Program-made: the position numbers and the translations under genes
In this document: one piece after another, positions 23,956 through 36,043 of the stretch
Layout of the letters: the number at the start of each line of letters is the position of its first letter
Numbering within the stretch: the first letter of the stretch is position 1
The notes under the pieces: model-generated
Told to the model about the DNA's origin: nothing
The model's input: the letters and a program-made list of their open reading frames with translations, nothing else
Database searches by the model: none
Assembly: GCA_038373865.1 (NCBI GenBank)
Contig: JAXGGA010004463.1
Location: 1-64,000 of the forward strand
Reading direction: 5' to 3'
Origin: Uloborus plumipes
Lineage: Eukaryota > Arthropoda > Arachnida > Araneae > Uloboridae
Length of the DNA stretch: 64,000 bases

Positions 23956-26900
23956 AAATAAAAATAAATTTGTTTTTCTATTACTAAAGAGAACCAGATT
24001 GCTAGTATTACCACACCGTCTAGTGATGAGAATATTATTTACTAATCTTTCTACTACCTTTATTAATTGATATTATATTAATTCATGCTTTGAAGCTAAA
24101 TATGTACATCAATATAGGTCTTTTGATATTGTCTCACCGAAAAAGAAATTAGATTTAAAATAACAGTAGGTATGGATTAAATAAAAATGGAAAATTCTTT
24201 GATTAAAAACTTCATTATTTTCGGTTAATGCCGAAAAAATACCCATTTATATTTTCCCCAGCCACCGTAAACGGTATTCGGTATACCGGCGTACCGGTAT
24301 TGCAACCACTAGTCCGGATTAATGAGGTTCTACTGTTTTTCTTAGAGATATATTCTTCCAATACTGTCTAGTGTTCTAAAAGAAGTAAAACTCTCTACAA
24401 GCAATCTGTTATTTTGCCATCTATAAAGAAGAGTTGTGAAGTTTCTTTTTGGGCGTATCCGTATTCAACGCCAGAGGCTCCACCCTTCCAATGAGAGATG
24501 TTTGAAAACAAAATAGTTTTTCATTGTCACTCAGCATTCAATTATTTGGCCTATTTAAAACACTCTATCAGCTTTGATATCTGTCTCTTTTTTCTATGAA
24601 AACTTAGGTTCTTTGTCAGTAATTGAATAAATTTTTTATTGGCAAATCACTTAAACTAAAAAAAACAAAAAAAAAAAAAAAACATGATATTTTTAAAAGT
24701 ATCTTTTATGTGACAGAAAGTAGTTAAATTTCCTTTAAAAAAATTTTCAAGATTTTTTTTTTTATTTTTTAATTACAGCAGGAAATTTAGACAAACGGAT
24801 ATCTTAAACGTTATACTTCATCGATCAGCTTACCGTCGATCTCTTAATGAGCTGAAAGATGATGCAATCATTTGACTGAAATACAGATTGGTAAAACAGT
24901 TTCATTTCGGTTAACACATTTTTTAATTTCGGAAGATTTTCTATGAGTGACACTACTCATATAGAAAATTCAATGACTTAAATGCATACTAAATCTACCT
25001 GTTGAGAAGTATTAACACTGTTGAATTTTCATATCAATAAAACCACTATCACATCTGGCGCCTAAAAGCATTGACATTTTGTATGCATTTTCAAGTATTT
25101 CAGAGGAACTTTTGAAAATCAGTTTTTTTTTTTTTTTTTGAGGGATGCCCAGTACTGTAGTTGGGAGGGGGGGGGGATGAGCATGCTGCTCCATGGACAG
25201 GTAGGCAAATGGGGAGCGATCGGCAAATGGGGAGTGATCGGCAAATGTAATGTTAATTTTTTCACACCACCTTCTTTTTGTCCTGAATCTCTCCAAACTT
25301 CAAGATGAATACCATCAAACATATTTTCCGAACTCGGTACTGGTAGTGTCATAAAAAATGAATCTTCAGACTTTTGTCTTAATCTCAATCTTTTTCTTTT
25401 TCTTTCTTTCCTTTTTTATTTCTTTTTTTTTCTTTTCTTTTTTTTTTTCTTTTTTGAGAAAGTATCTGATTCTTAACCATTTAAAAATGTTTAACGTAAA
25501 AATAATGTATCAATATTTTTGAGGAAAAAAAACATAAAAAAATCTTTAATTTCAAGTACATCTAGTGATTATCATAACATACAATACATCATGCTAATTG
25601 ATATTTTTATGGAAAATATCAAGATTTCAAACAAGGATTATTTTTCTATATTATATATTTTTGCAGCTGGAAGTTGCTGAGTTTACACATGAAAGTTGGA
25701 TGATCCTAGTACAGCGGCAGGTTAATGAACTTTTAATTGTCTCCCCATTTCAGCCTTCCGTAAATCAGACTGAACTAATTTATTCACATAATTAATATGT
25801 ACTAATTATCCATGATTTATTTCATAGCTTAAAAGATGATTCTACAAGTGCAAGGTGTTTTGTGTAATTGTTCTACAAAAACATTTAGATTTGTTCTTCC
25901 AGAGAAATTAATGAGGAATTCAGAAAACTTTCTTGCTCTGATAATATTTAAAGTATTTCTGCACTTCAGAGCCAGATATTTTTATTACTTTTCAGGAGAA
26001 TATTTTTATTACTTTCTTTTTAGCTGAAAAATTATTATCACTATTTTACTTTATATATGTTTTTCAATTTTTCAATTGCATTTTAAAAATGAAATCAATT
26101 TTATTGAAGAATTTCATAAACTGAGGGTTTTATACCTGAAGCATTTATTTTTGTTGTAGTTATTGCAACCATCATTTCTTACAAATCAATACGACGTGTT
26201 CCTTTAAATTTTGAATACATGACGCTAGCAAAAAAAATCAAAATTATTTAAATTTGATAGTGTAAAATTATTTAACATAGTTATTTAGAATCAAAAATTT
26301 GTAAATTTAAGCAGTATTACCTCGATATTCGATTGCTCGCATAGCCGTGCACGCATCTATTATTTTGATTTGAAAAAAAAAAAAAAAGACTTAATAAATT
26401 TAACGACTAATATTTAAAAGAGGGGAAGTTATGTAGAGTACACGTCATGTTTTTTTTCTTCATTTAATACATACGCCATCTTATATGTTTTCTCATGTTA
26501 ATGCCTTAATAAAGTCTGGCTTTGACGAGATGGTGCTTGACTCCTCCTTTTTTTTCAGAATTGTCGATTTTCATGAAGGGGCGATACGCAGATGAATTGA
26601 GGAATGGGATTCGCAATTCTGGTATTAGTTGTAGTATTAGTTGTTGTCACTTTACTCAGCTTCAATGCGTCATCCAATTTAAGAAATTAGCCAAAGAGAT
26701 AAAACATTTTAATTTTGCACGATCAAGGCAGATGTCTTATTGGACAGCTCATATTCTACGTAAATGGGTGGGTCTTTGTTTCACCTCTCTATACACCATT
26801 GGTCAAGGACTGCAACAAATCCGATAATTAATTTGAATTGAAAATTTGCGACATTAAGGTTGCAATAAAGAATTTACTGCTTGTCATTTTTACTTTTTCG

Positions 26901-27056
26901 CCAACTAAATGAAATTACTGCTGCAAATTATACAGTCCAACAATAAATAATCACATTGCAAAAATATATTTTGAGCACTTTTTTCTTTTAAATTCAACTC
27001 ATCCGAAAAATTTTAAGTATTATTTATTCAAATTTCGTACATTATTCTTATTCTTC
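23956..27056. other. Long stretch without recognised gene
   Basis: Contains poly-A/T tracts (24667-24682, 25124-25139), a pyrimidine-rich C/T low-complexity tract (about 25388-25454), and a short tandem repeat with GGCAAATGGGGAG at 25204-25245. Two frames preceded by T-rich tracts and AG (25668-25720 and 26551-26613) could be chance exons but match no protein family I know. Confidence 0.45.
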
Positions 27057-27579
27057 ATCTCTACTAATTATAAAGCTGAAGGTTTGTCTGTCTCTCTTTC
27101 TTTCTTTCTTTCTATCTGTCTGTTACGCGCGTAGCGCCAAAACTGTTCGGTCGATTTTCATGACACTTGGTACAAAATTAGTTTGTAGCATGTAGTTTTG
27201 CACTACGAAGCGATTTTTCGAAAATTCCATTTCGTTCTTTTTCTATTCGAATTCTTAGCGGAAATTCGATAAAATAGGGAAGAAATATTTCATACAAATT
27301 TTCAAGTCTTATATCATTCGAAAGCTTGAAATTTTTTGCACAAAATGAAGTTTTTTCGAAGTTTTTACGATCATCAGGAAAGCTGTAACAATTGTTTTTA
27401 GAATCCCGGAATTTTAGGCTTACCTTCAGTAAAGCAAGCCAAACGATTCTAAAATGGTTGAGCTCGAGAATACAATTTGTTTGAAAATAGAGATGAAATG
27501 AATTATTTTATCAACGGAAATCAACTTTTCATGTTACCATGGTTACGTTTTCATACTTATTTTCGTTTCGTTCTTTTTC

Positions 27580-27665
27580 CAGCGTTGCCAGACGTAGTAT
27601 TTTTGATACTACGGTAGTATTTTTTCGGCCCAAATAAGGAGCGTAGTATTTTTCTGGCAACCCTG
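27580..27665. mobile_element. 86-bp hAT-like MITE
   Basis: Ends CAGCGTTGCCAG and CTGGCAACCCTG with a nearly palindromic interior (GTAGTATTTTT facing copies). No convincing 8-bp target duplication is visible, so the assignment rests on the termini only. It lies inside the Helitron. Confidence 0.5.
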
Positions 27666-28370
27666 TTTCCAATATACTAATGACTTAATTAAAAGATTTG
27701 GCGGTTTTTTTTTTTTTTTTTCATTTTCATAGATTTCGTATTTCAGCAATATTGATTTTGGCAACATTTGGAAACAATGGTAGACGCGTCTATCGCCCAT
27801 TTAGCAAGAAAAGGGTACACCCAAAGCACAAAGATTAACCAAATATCGTATAAATTGCGACATTGCAACGTTCTTTTTAAAGTGTTTCATTTCGGAAAAT
27901 GTATTGTTTTGTTTTTAAAGCTAGGAAAGGAAACTTTCTTCTTCTTTCAAATTTGGGTAAGATTTCTGCTGGTTTCTATGAGCAATAAAATTGTTCTTAT
28001 TTTCTCTTTTGGCTTATTTTTGTGCATCTCCCCTTGGGGTTGCATTCGAATGTCCCAAGGGGGTGTTTTACCCCTTTTATGGAGTAAATCAGTATTAATT
28101 TCAATGCAGATGAATTGGCGCGACCACTTGGCGATATATCGCCAAGTATTTATCGCCATTGGCGGTTTTTTTTAAAAAAATTTTTGGGTTAAATTTGGCG
28201 CTATTGGCGATATTTTGCGAAAAATCCACTGAATGATGTTAATATCGGCGATATTTAGGATATTATCATTGTAAAACATTTTTTTTTTTGCATTGTTTCG
28301 TGGCAAACTAGAGATATAAATGTTTGTATTGTTATCTTGATCACTCCAAGCACTATTTTAGCACTTAAGG

Positions 28371-30069
28371 CAGCGGTGGCCAACCCGCGGCACGCGTGCC
28401 ACAATGTGGCACGCAGAGCAGGAACAGTGGCACGCGAAGACTTTTTGAAAAACATCCAAAATAGAGGTAAAAATGTCGATCTCAAAAATATTGATAAAAA
28501 CTGAAACCCTTAAACTGATAAATATAATGATGTTCTGACGATTAAGTGTCAGGAGGCTGGCTTACAAATTGTCTGAACTGCAATATTGCAAAGTATTTAT
28601 CGTTAGCTTCGGACATCCAACGAAAGCTGTGACACTTCAGACAATGCTTTACAAAGCATATTTGTTCTTTACACAAATGAAACTTTCCATGCTGAAGAAT
28701 GGATTCTTGATCTGCAATAGGCTCAGCTACGGGTGATGGAATTTCGAAAAAAAAGTTAACTCTGCAACTAAAATTAAAAAAGCCTGATTGGACAGAATTC
28801 GGTATGTTTGCACAAATGAAAACCCTAAAATTGTTATTTTTACATTACTTGAAATTTATTTGTTGAAAACGCTTCAAAAGTGTTATTAAATTATCTATCA
28901 CAAACTCTTTGCCAAGGAATGACTCTTCCTCTGTTGGTGACCCTGTAGAGTTCACTGTATTAACAAACTAATTAGAGCTCTGAATGTTTTGTGATCATTT
29001 CCTAGGAGAAAGAGAAGAGTATGACAAGGTACTTCTTCATTGAAATATGCGATAGCTATCTGAAGGAAAAATACTCATAAGATTTCAGAATTTTAGGGAG
29101 TGTGTTTTTTAAAATTCCTGGAAGGAAAGCAATGAGGACTTGTTCCTTAGGATCTTAGGAATGAAGAATAGCAATTGAGTTTAGCTATTTTATCGCTTAT
29201 AATCCGACGTTTAAGTAATTCAAATTTAAGATTGTACAGAAAAAAAGTTTCCTAAACCAGTATAGACCATTTACGTTTTTTTATAATGAAACTTCAGTTT
29301 CTTTCTCTCTATTTTGGGAAAAAAAGGATAAAACAATTAAAATTAATACTAAAAGTAGCAACCCAAATTTAATAATTTTCCAATGATATATGGAGAAAAT
29401 TTTACACCTATTTTAAGTATTCATTCAGTGTTAGGCTTCATGATTTTCAAGATGATTGAACCTTTCAAATTCTTTGTCTATTTCTCTGCAAGACACTGTG
29501 CACTTTTTGGTTTTGGAACTTCCATCCAACATTCCTACTTGTTATTTACAAATTTTAGCCGCCTGCGCTGTCATAGATTTGGTTCAAAATACATTGCTAA
29601 ACAAATATTTTTGGCGATGAATGCGTAAAAATCTAACTCCCCTTGAACATTAATTGATAGCACTTAAAATACTTCAACTTCTTAGGATTCTCAAGAACTA
29701 ATCCTGAAATTAAAGACTTGGTAAAAGAGATACAGACTCATAAATCACATTGAGTATAGACTGCTTAATTTTTAGAATAGAATGTTTCATGTTATTTGTT
29801 TCTATTTTAAGCATAACCCAACTGACAGAACACATAAAAGTGTTTAACGATAACTCTTAAGTTCGGACTTCTTTTATCTTTACTATCATTTTAATTTCAA
29901 TTACTCAGATTAACGAGAAAAAAAATGTTTGGAGAAGAATTATATAGTCAACAAAAAACCTATTTTTAACTTTTTAAAAATGTTCAGTTTGTTGGAAAAT
30001 ACAATGTGGCACGCTTAGCTTTTTCTCTCCAGATAGTGGCACTCTCCCTAAAAAGGTTGGCCACCCCTG
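28371..30069. mobile_element. hAT element (1.70 kb) nested in the Helitron
   Basis: Ends CAGCGGTGGCCAACC and GGTTGGCCACCCCTG are inverted repeats. The 8-bp target is ACTTAAGG on the left (28363-28370) and ACTAAAGG on the right (30070-30077), 7 of 8 matching. GTGGCACGC-type motifs occur near both ends. The interior holds only broken frames; I cannot identify a transposase, so it is either a decayed autonomous copy or a deletion derivative. It is younger than the Helitron it interrupts. Confidence 0.85.
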
Positions 30070-30263
30070 ACTAAAGGCATCTACTAAAAAATTTACACGT
30101 AAAAGGAAGTAGTGTGGGGTCCATACCAGATTTTTATATCATACTTTGAAGGAATTATAATAGAATTATAACTAAGATAGAGCATTTTTTCTGCTATATC
30201 AATTATTTCACAAATGAACTTTTAATTTTATACCACGGGCAAAGCCGTGCGGGTACCGCTAGT

Positions 30264-31060
30264 AATGATAATAAAAACAATAAATATCAACAATCTTCAG
30301 CCAGCAAATGATAAATTAAGAGCTAAATTTGCTTACTCAAGCCATTTACTGCGATTTATATTGAAATAAATTAATAGTGAAGTGAAATATATTTTGCAGG
30401 CGATAAATTTAGAATGGTTTACTACAATGTTGTCTCTTTTTTGACCTCAAATAAAATGGTTAAATAATTATTCCCTCTTCTTTAAATACAACTTGGCAGA
30501 TCGCCAAAATGTCGCTAGATTCAGAAAAAAATGGTACGCGTCAATTTCTTCCTTCTCTACCTATTTTAAGGAATGGACTCGATTTCTCATTTGATTAACA
30601 GGTGCCATCTCCTCCTGGCTTTACTATAGCATTACCCGCTCATTCAAATAACGTATTGTAACAAAAATAAAACCCTCCCCGAAACAAAAGTCTGGTTACG
30701 GCCCTAACTTCTTCGTACAAAAAAAAAAAAAAAAAAACTGCGGTAGTACTAAAAAACTTTTAGGAACTTGTGATTACATAAATTTTCGAGAAACAATACA
30801 GTTCCCTCTTAAGTAATTTTGACAGAATTACTTAAGAAGTAGCTGTATTATGTTACTAGAAGCCTTTATGGAAATTCTATTTCCTGGAGATTTTCTTGGA
30901 GTACTGCAGATTTTTTTACAGCACGCTACTTAAATCTATCTATAGTAGTACCTTTTAATAAGGGGCACTGAAAGTATTGAATATTTTGTCCTTTAAACAC
31001 GGTTGTCCCTTCTTAATGAGGTGTTTGAGTTAAGTGTAGTTTTATAATATGAACATAAAT
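30264..31060. other. Stretch without recognised gene
   Basis: Includes an A-run of about 20 at 30719-30737. No supported frame or terminal repeats. Confidence 0.4.
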
Positions 31061-31062
31061 TG

Positions 31063-31590
31063 CACTGTGAAAAATGAATGTTGTTTTTACAGTATAAAAC
31101 AGCTAATTTTGTAGTAATAAACTGTAAAAATTGCTAATTTTACAGTAATAAAATGTACTATTGCTATACAGTAGTAAACTGTAAAATTACTCATTTTACA
31201 GTAATGAACTAAAACTGCTAATTTGACAGTTTATTACCGTGCATTTTACAGTTTTAATCTGGAACCTCTGCTGCCAGAATGAAACTGTTGCTTTTACAGT
31301 ATAATACATCTAAATTTTACGACAATAAACTGTAAAAGTTCTTACTTTACAGTAAGAAACAGTAAAATTGCTAGTTTTGCAGTTTATTACTATGCATTTT
31401 ACAGTTTTAAACTGGAACCTCTGCTGCCAGAATGAAACTGTTGCTTTTACAGTATAATACAGCTAAATTTAAGACAATAAACTGTAAAATTTCTTACTTT
31501 ACAGTAAGAAACAGTAAAATTGCTAGTTTTGCAGTTTATTAGTGTGCATTTTACAGTTTGAAATTGGAACCTCTACTGCCAGAATGTGCT
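31063..31590. repeat. CACTG-type element, one end only, with duplicated core
   Basis: Starts CACTGTGAAAAATGAATG. The block from GAAACTGTTGCTTTTACAG through CTGGAACCTCTGCTGCCAGA is present in two to three tandem copies (spacing about 155-175 bp). The opposite terminal repeat is missing, and no TA flank is seen on the left. Same family as the elements at 15910, 17110 and 49740. Confidence 0.65.
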
Positions 31591-32214
31591 TCAGTACTAT
31601 AGAAGTGTTGTCATTCCAGAATTCAATGCACGTGGTTTAAAAATTGTAAAAATGTGTATGGTAACGGACATGACATTAATTTCTGGACAACTCTATGATA
31701 TTAGTTAAAAAATTAAAATTTTCACTTTTACTTAAATCAACCTTATTGGAATGTAATTTAAAGTATGAAGCATGATTGCAAAATATGACAGAGTGGAAAA
31801 TTTGACTACTAAATTCAAATTCTTGTTGTTCAACTTCAGTCTTTATTTTTTGGACAGTTGTATTTTTCGTTTCTCTTCAACTCATTCCTAAAAAACCCAT
31901 TTTCTTAACAAAAAATATTATTAAACATTATAATTCCTGTATTGGAAATTGTCTGCTTATAAAGATACCAAAAAGTTAATTTATTTAAAGTTGCTCAAAA
32001 TTTTTTAAAAAATATTTTTTGACGGACAGCAAATGGCACCGAAAAATGAAAATGACCCTAATGTCAAATTTTTACCAGTCAATTTTTGGATAAAAAATGC
32101 GCATTGAGTTTCAGTCAATTTATTATTTCTTGTACATTGTATATATAAATCATTTTAATTATCCCCTATCCCCAGTCCCTGAAGTAGAATGTCCCTTATT
32201 TAGATTTTAATATA

Positions 32215-32389
32215 TTGTCGGCCCCGCTTAAACGAATACCGCCGGTTCCAAGAAATATTATTCGGTTAAGCGGGGTATTTGATTAAACGGGGATCTTTAA
32301 CATTGCGTCTATGGTATCGGTTCTTGGATGTTTTATTCGTATAAGCGGGGTATTCGTTTATCTGTTACCCGATTAAGCGGGGACGACAG
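32215..32389. mobile_element. 175-bp TA-flanked MITE, pogo-like
   Basis: Left end TTGTCGGCCCCGCTTAA and right end, minus strand, CTGTCGTCCCCGCTTAATCG. TA lies on both sides (32213-32214, 32390-32391). Internal AAGCGGGGTATT boxes also occur in the body. Non-coding. Confidence 0.8.
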
Positions 32390-33196
32390 TACATAGATGC
32401 CCCTATATTCAAAGGGACTGTTATCAGAAAAGATGTCCCTTATTCGGAGGTGTCTCTCAAAGGAGATACTATTGTATTTCCAACTTGCGACAGTAATCAC
32501 TGAAGTGCGCCCAATAAGAACAAAATATCTAGCATGTGGTCAAGAGCAAAAAATATAGGAGTAGTAGTGTATGTACACGGACGAAAAAAATATTTATCGT
32601 GTAACACTTTTTGAAGTACAGTTTAAAACTCTGCTGTTTCGTTAAATTTATTGAACAAATATATTGTTATTATATTTTAAATTTGTTTCTGATTCATTGA
32701 TAGTTTTAAAAATAGCAGTTAAAAATACCAGAACTCGGGTGAAAATAAGTGATTTGAGAACGCGCCTTTAGAATTTTGCTCACATACTTCTCTCGAAAAA
32801 TGTTAACTTTTTTTTGAAAATATTTCACTCACTATTGATTCTAATCTAGTTTAAATATTCGGAATGTTTCATTGCATTAGTTGAAAAAGTATATTGTTAT
32901 TCTATTTTAAATTTATTGTTAGTTTACTGACATTTAAAAAAACAAATCAGTTAAAAAATAACAGAATAATAACCCTAAACAACTGCCGTCGAAATCTCAA
33001 CTTTTTTTGGTCCAAAAACTTTCATTTACTATTTATTCTATGCACCATATGTTACACAAAATAAAAAGACTTGTTGAAATAAATAAAATATTTGAGGAAA
33101 TAAAATGAAGCAAAATCATTTTTTCCCCTCTTAGTGTGAGTATTTTGTTCACGACGGAAGTTCTGATGGTTAATGGGCAAAAACGCATGTAAAAAA

Positions 33197-33830
33197 GGGT
33201 GGGGCGAAAAATAAAAAGTTTTTCAGATCAACTTCTAATAGTTGCCAAAAGTTGTCTTTGGTGATAGTTAGTTTTTGTGCAAAATTTGAGAAAAATCGGT
33301 TAATATCTTCAGGGGACGCTGCGATCGCAAAGTTTTATCATAGCTTTTATCGGAATTTTATGGTTAAAATATGAAAAACAATGCCGTTAGCTAATCTCAT
33401 TGCATTTTTTTTACTCATAAGATATATTCATGCGTTCAAAGCATATGAAATAACTCACAAAAAATTATTTTATATGATATATTTATATTTCAAGCATTTA
33501 AAAAGAAACAAAAACGTGAAAAAAAGTGATTTTTTTTTAATATAAATATATCATATAAAATAATGTTTCTGAGTTCTTTCATATGCTTTTAATGCATGAA
33601 AACATCTTTTGAGTAAAAAAAACGCAAAGAGACTAGCTAAAGGCATTCTTTTTGATATTTTAACCATAAAATCCATAACAAAGCTATGGTAAAACTTTGC
33701 GATCACAGCGCCCCCTGAAGATATTAACCGATTTTTCTCAAATTTTGCACAAAAGCTAACTGTCACCAAAGGCAACTTTTGGCAACTATTAGAAGTTGAT
33801 CTGAAAAACTTTTTATTTTTCGCCCCACCC
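33197..33830. mobile_element. 634-bp near-perfect palindromic MITE
   Basis: The left arm begins GGGTGGGGCGAAAAATAAAA and the right arm ends with its reverse complement ...CGCCCCACCC. Facing pairs continue inward (e.g. CAGATCAACTTCTAATAGTT, AAATCGGTTAATATCTTCAG, TATATGATATATTTATATT) to a short spacer near 33515. TA follows the right end (33831-33832); the left flank is AA, possibly mutated TA. The GGGTG terminus resembles the element at 21075. Non-coding; an RNA across it would form a long hairpin. Confidence 0.85.
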
Positions 33831-33924
33831 TAATGTAAAATGCCAAGGTAGTTAAAAATATACAACACTAAAAAACTAAAGCAATAGTCTTATTGCAGCT
33901 TTGCAATAAGGTATCTGAACTGAA

Positions 33925-34690
33925 TAATCCATGTCAATATGCATTCGTAAAATTCCATGCAATTGGGTGATTTATGGAAAGATAATTGAAAATGATTAAA
34001 AAAAAAGTATCTTCATGTAATGGAACGGAATCTGCAATGAATCGATCATTTTTGTATTAGCTAACTTATTATCGATTACGCGAATCAGCAATAATAGCTG
34101 CATGAGTACCTCAGCACTTCACCTTTTAAATGCTTAGACAAATTTTCAATTAATGTTATACTTTTTCCCACTTTCAAATTATAATAATGGCAAACAACTG
34201 AATATTTCATTTCAATATGTATTAGTGAGAAATATAATTGGAAATGCTTAAAAAATATCTTCATATCATAGAATGGAAGCTGCAACGAATTGTTCATTTT
34301 TGCAATAGCTAATTTATTATCTATTACATGAATAAGCAATTATAAGTACATGATTACGTAGCACTTCTTCTTTCTTATGCTTAAACAAATTTCCAATTGG
34401 TGTTGTACTTCTCACTTCAGAATCATATTAATGGCCAGTAACTGAATCCTCCATATCAGTATGTATTCGTGAAAAATATAATTGGAAATAATTAAAAAAT
34501 ACATCTTTATATAATGGACTGGAATCTGGTCTGAATTGTTCATTTTTGCATTAGCTTACTTGTTATCTATTACATGAATAAAGAGTAATAAATACATGAT
34601 TACGTAGCACTTCACCTTTTTAATGCTTAGACAAATTTTCAATTAATGTTGTACTTCTTCCCACTTTCGAATCATATTAATGGCCAATAT
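33925..34690. repeat. Tandem repeat, about 3 units of roughly 250 bp
   Basis: The phrase (G/A)TTCATTTTTGCA-TAGCTAA occurs near 34046, 34291 and 34542. Each unit also holds AATATGTATT-GTGA, ATAATTGGAAAT, TCTATTACATGAATAA and CAATTAATGTTGTACTT or variants. The last unit is partial. No coding potential is apparent. Confidence 0.75.
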
Positions 34691-34815
34691 CCACTTGAAT
34701 CTTCTGAGTCTTCAACCTTAATGAAGACCACTTCAGGCGAGGCGACGGGATGAATTCAACTAACCGGATTTCGATGATTAATGAATACCGGAACCAGCGC
34801 ACACAACCTGATACT

Positions 34816-34945
34816 TATGGGAATTGATGATGACGATAAGCCAAGATGAAACAAAATTAATCTGTTGATGGCGCTTCTTCAAGTTCCATTTCAATGTGAA
34901 GTCGTTTTCAAAAATTGCAGTTCTCGTTGTTTGAAGACCTTTTTT
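34816..34945 (+). repeat. Direct repeat of about 130 bp, copy 1
   Basis: Shares CTTATGGGA, GATGACGATAAGC-AAGATGA, TTAATCTGTTGATG and TTCAAGTTCCATTTCAATGT with the copy at 35549-35680. The two copies bracket the G-rich MITE at 35062-35538. The GTTCTCGTT-TTTG-AGACC-TTTT part at its right end is itself repeated near 34966. Confidence 0.7.
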
Positions 34946-35061
34946 AAAATCTTTTCCAAAAATTACTGTTCTCGTTATTTGGAGACCTTTATTTGTTTTT
35001 AAAAAATTGTAAATGATCGAGGAGTTAAAACACAGTCGCTGTTTACATTGATGTGGAAGAT

Positions 35062-35538
35062 ATGGTGGGGGAGGGGGGGGGGCAGTACGGCGCAAGTTGC
35101 GCCATCAAAATTTTGGGAGGAGGGGATTTTTTAAAACTAATTTATTTATTTATTTATTTAAATTATTTATTAATTGATTTTTTTATTTAAATTATTCACT
35201 GATTTTTTTAAAATGAAAATTATTCATTAATTTACTTTTTTTTAATTTAGATTATTTCTTTTATTACTTTATTATTATTTTATTATTTATTATTTATTTT
35301 GTGTGTGTGTGTTTGGAATTTCTGGAAGCGAAAAAAGCGATTCTATTCTGCGCATAATTATTGCTTCTAAAAAATAAATAAGTAAATAATAATTATAATT
35401 TAAAAAAATAAATAAATAATATTAAAATAAATAAATAAATTACATTTAAAAAAATAAATAAATAAAAGCACAAGAGTGTTGTGAAAAATTTTAGAGGGGA
35501 ATTTGCGCCATTGAGCTTGGAGGGGAGGGGCGCTCCTG
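35062..35538. mobile_element. Relative of the 6828 hAT MITE, degraded left end
   Basis: Shares GGCGCAAGTTGCGCCAT, the GGGATTTTTTAAA-CTAATTTATT transition, the AT-rich core and TTTGCGCCATTGAGCTTGG with the element at 6828-7364. The right end reads CGCTCCTG instead of CACCCCTG and the left terminus is not clear. No target duplication is visible. Confidence 0.7.
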
Positions 35539-35548
35539 AGTCACACTT

Positions 35549-35680
35549 ATGGGACTTTGGGTAATTGACGATGACGATAAGCTAAGATGAAACTTAATTA
35601 ATCTGTTGATGACTCTTTTTCAAGTTCCATTTCAATGTAAAATCATTTCCGAAAATTACCGTTCTTGTTGTTTGGATTTT
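35549..35680 (+). repeat. Direct repeat of about 130 bp, copy 2
   Basis: Partner of 34816-34945, same orientation. It begins about ten bases beyond the right end of the G-rich MITE. Confidence 0.7.
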
Positions 35681-36043
35681 CATTCGTGTGGAAATTGTTT
35701 AAAGCAATTGTTAAGGCAATTGTTAAGTGTCTTGGCTTGGTGCAAGGATCTACATTGGTTGATTTATAAAACGTGCATTTAATGCATACAGGTTGTATTA
35801 AAAGTCGTTGCTTTATCATATCCTGCTTTAAATACTCTTTGATTGTAATCACATTTTGTGGTACTATATGCAGTAGCTTTCCTATTACGGATGTATCTCG
35901 GGGTTTTAATTTAAATATCCCGGGGGTTACGGATGTAGCCCGGGGTCCTCCGCCCCCCCCCCCCCCAAATACATAAATAAAAATAATAAAGTCCAACGAC
36001 GAAGTTTATATAATTTTCTAAAATATTTTTGATTTGTGTAGTG

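Larger units (their letters stand above)
27058..30262 (+). mobile_element. Helitron-like element carrying a nested hAT element
   Basis: Starts TCTCTACTAATTATAAAGC directly after A (27057). Ends with the hairpin CACGG-GCAAAG-CCGTG, then CGGGTACCGCTAG and T at 30263. This A^T insertion with TC...CTAG ends is the Helitron signature. Without the 1.7-kb hAT insertion and its target duplication it is about 1.5 kb and has no Rep/helicase sequence, so it is non-autonomous. The start is followed by a (CTTT) tract and a TTCGGTCGATTTTCATGA phrase. Confidence 0.8.

Noticed and set aside
25668..25720. Possible 53-bp exon between TTTTTGCAG and CAG|GTTAAT
   Set aside because: The peptide matches no family I know, it is short, and no neighbouring exon in a compatible phase is evident.
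26551..26613. Possible exon after TTTTTTTTCAG with MKGRYADELRNG
   Set aside because: No recognisable domain, weak donor, and no link to the LIX1 exon could be shown.
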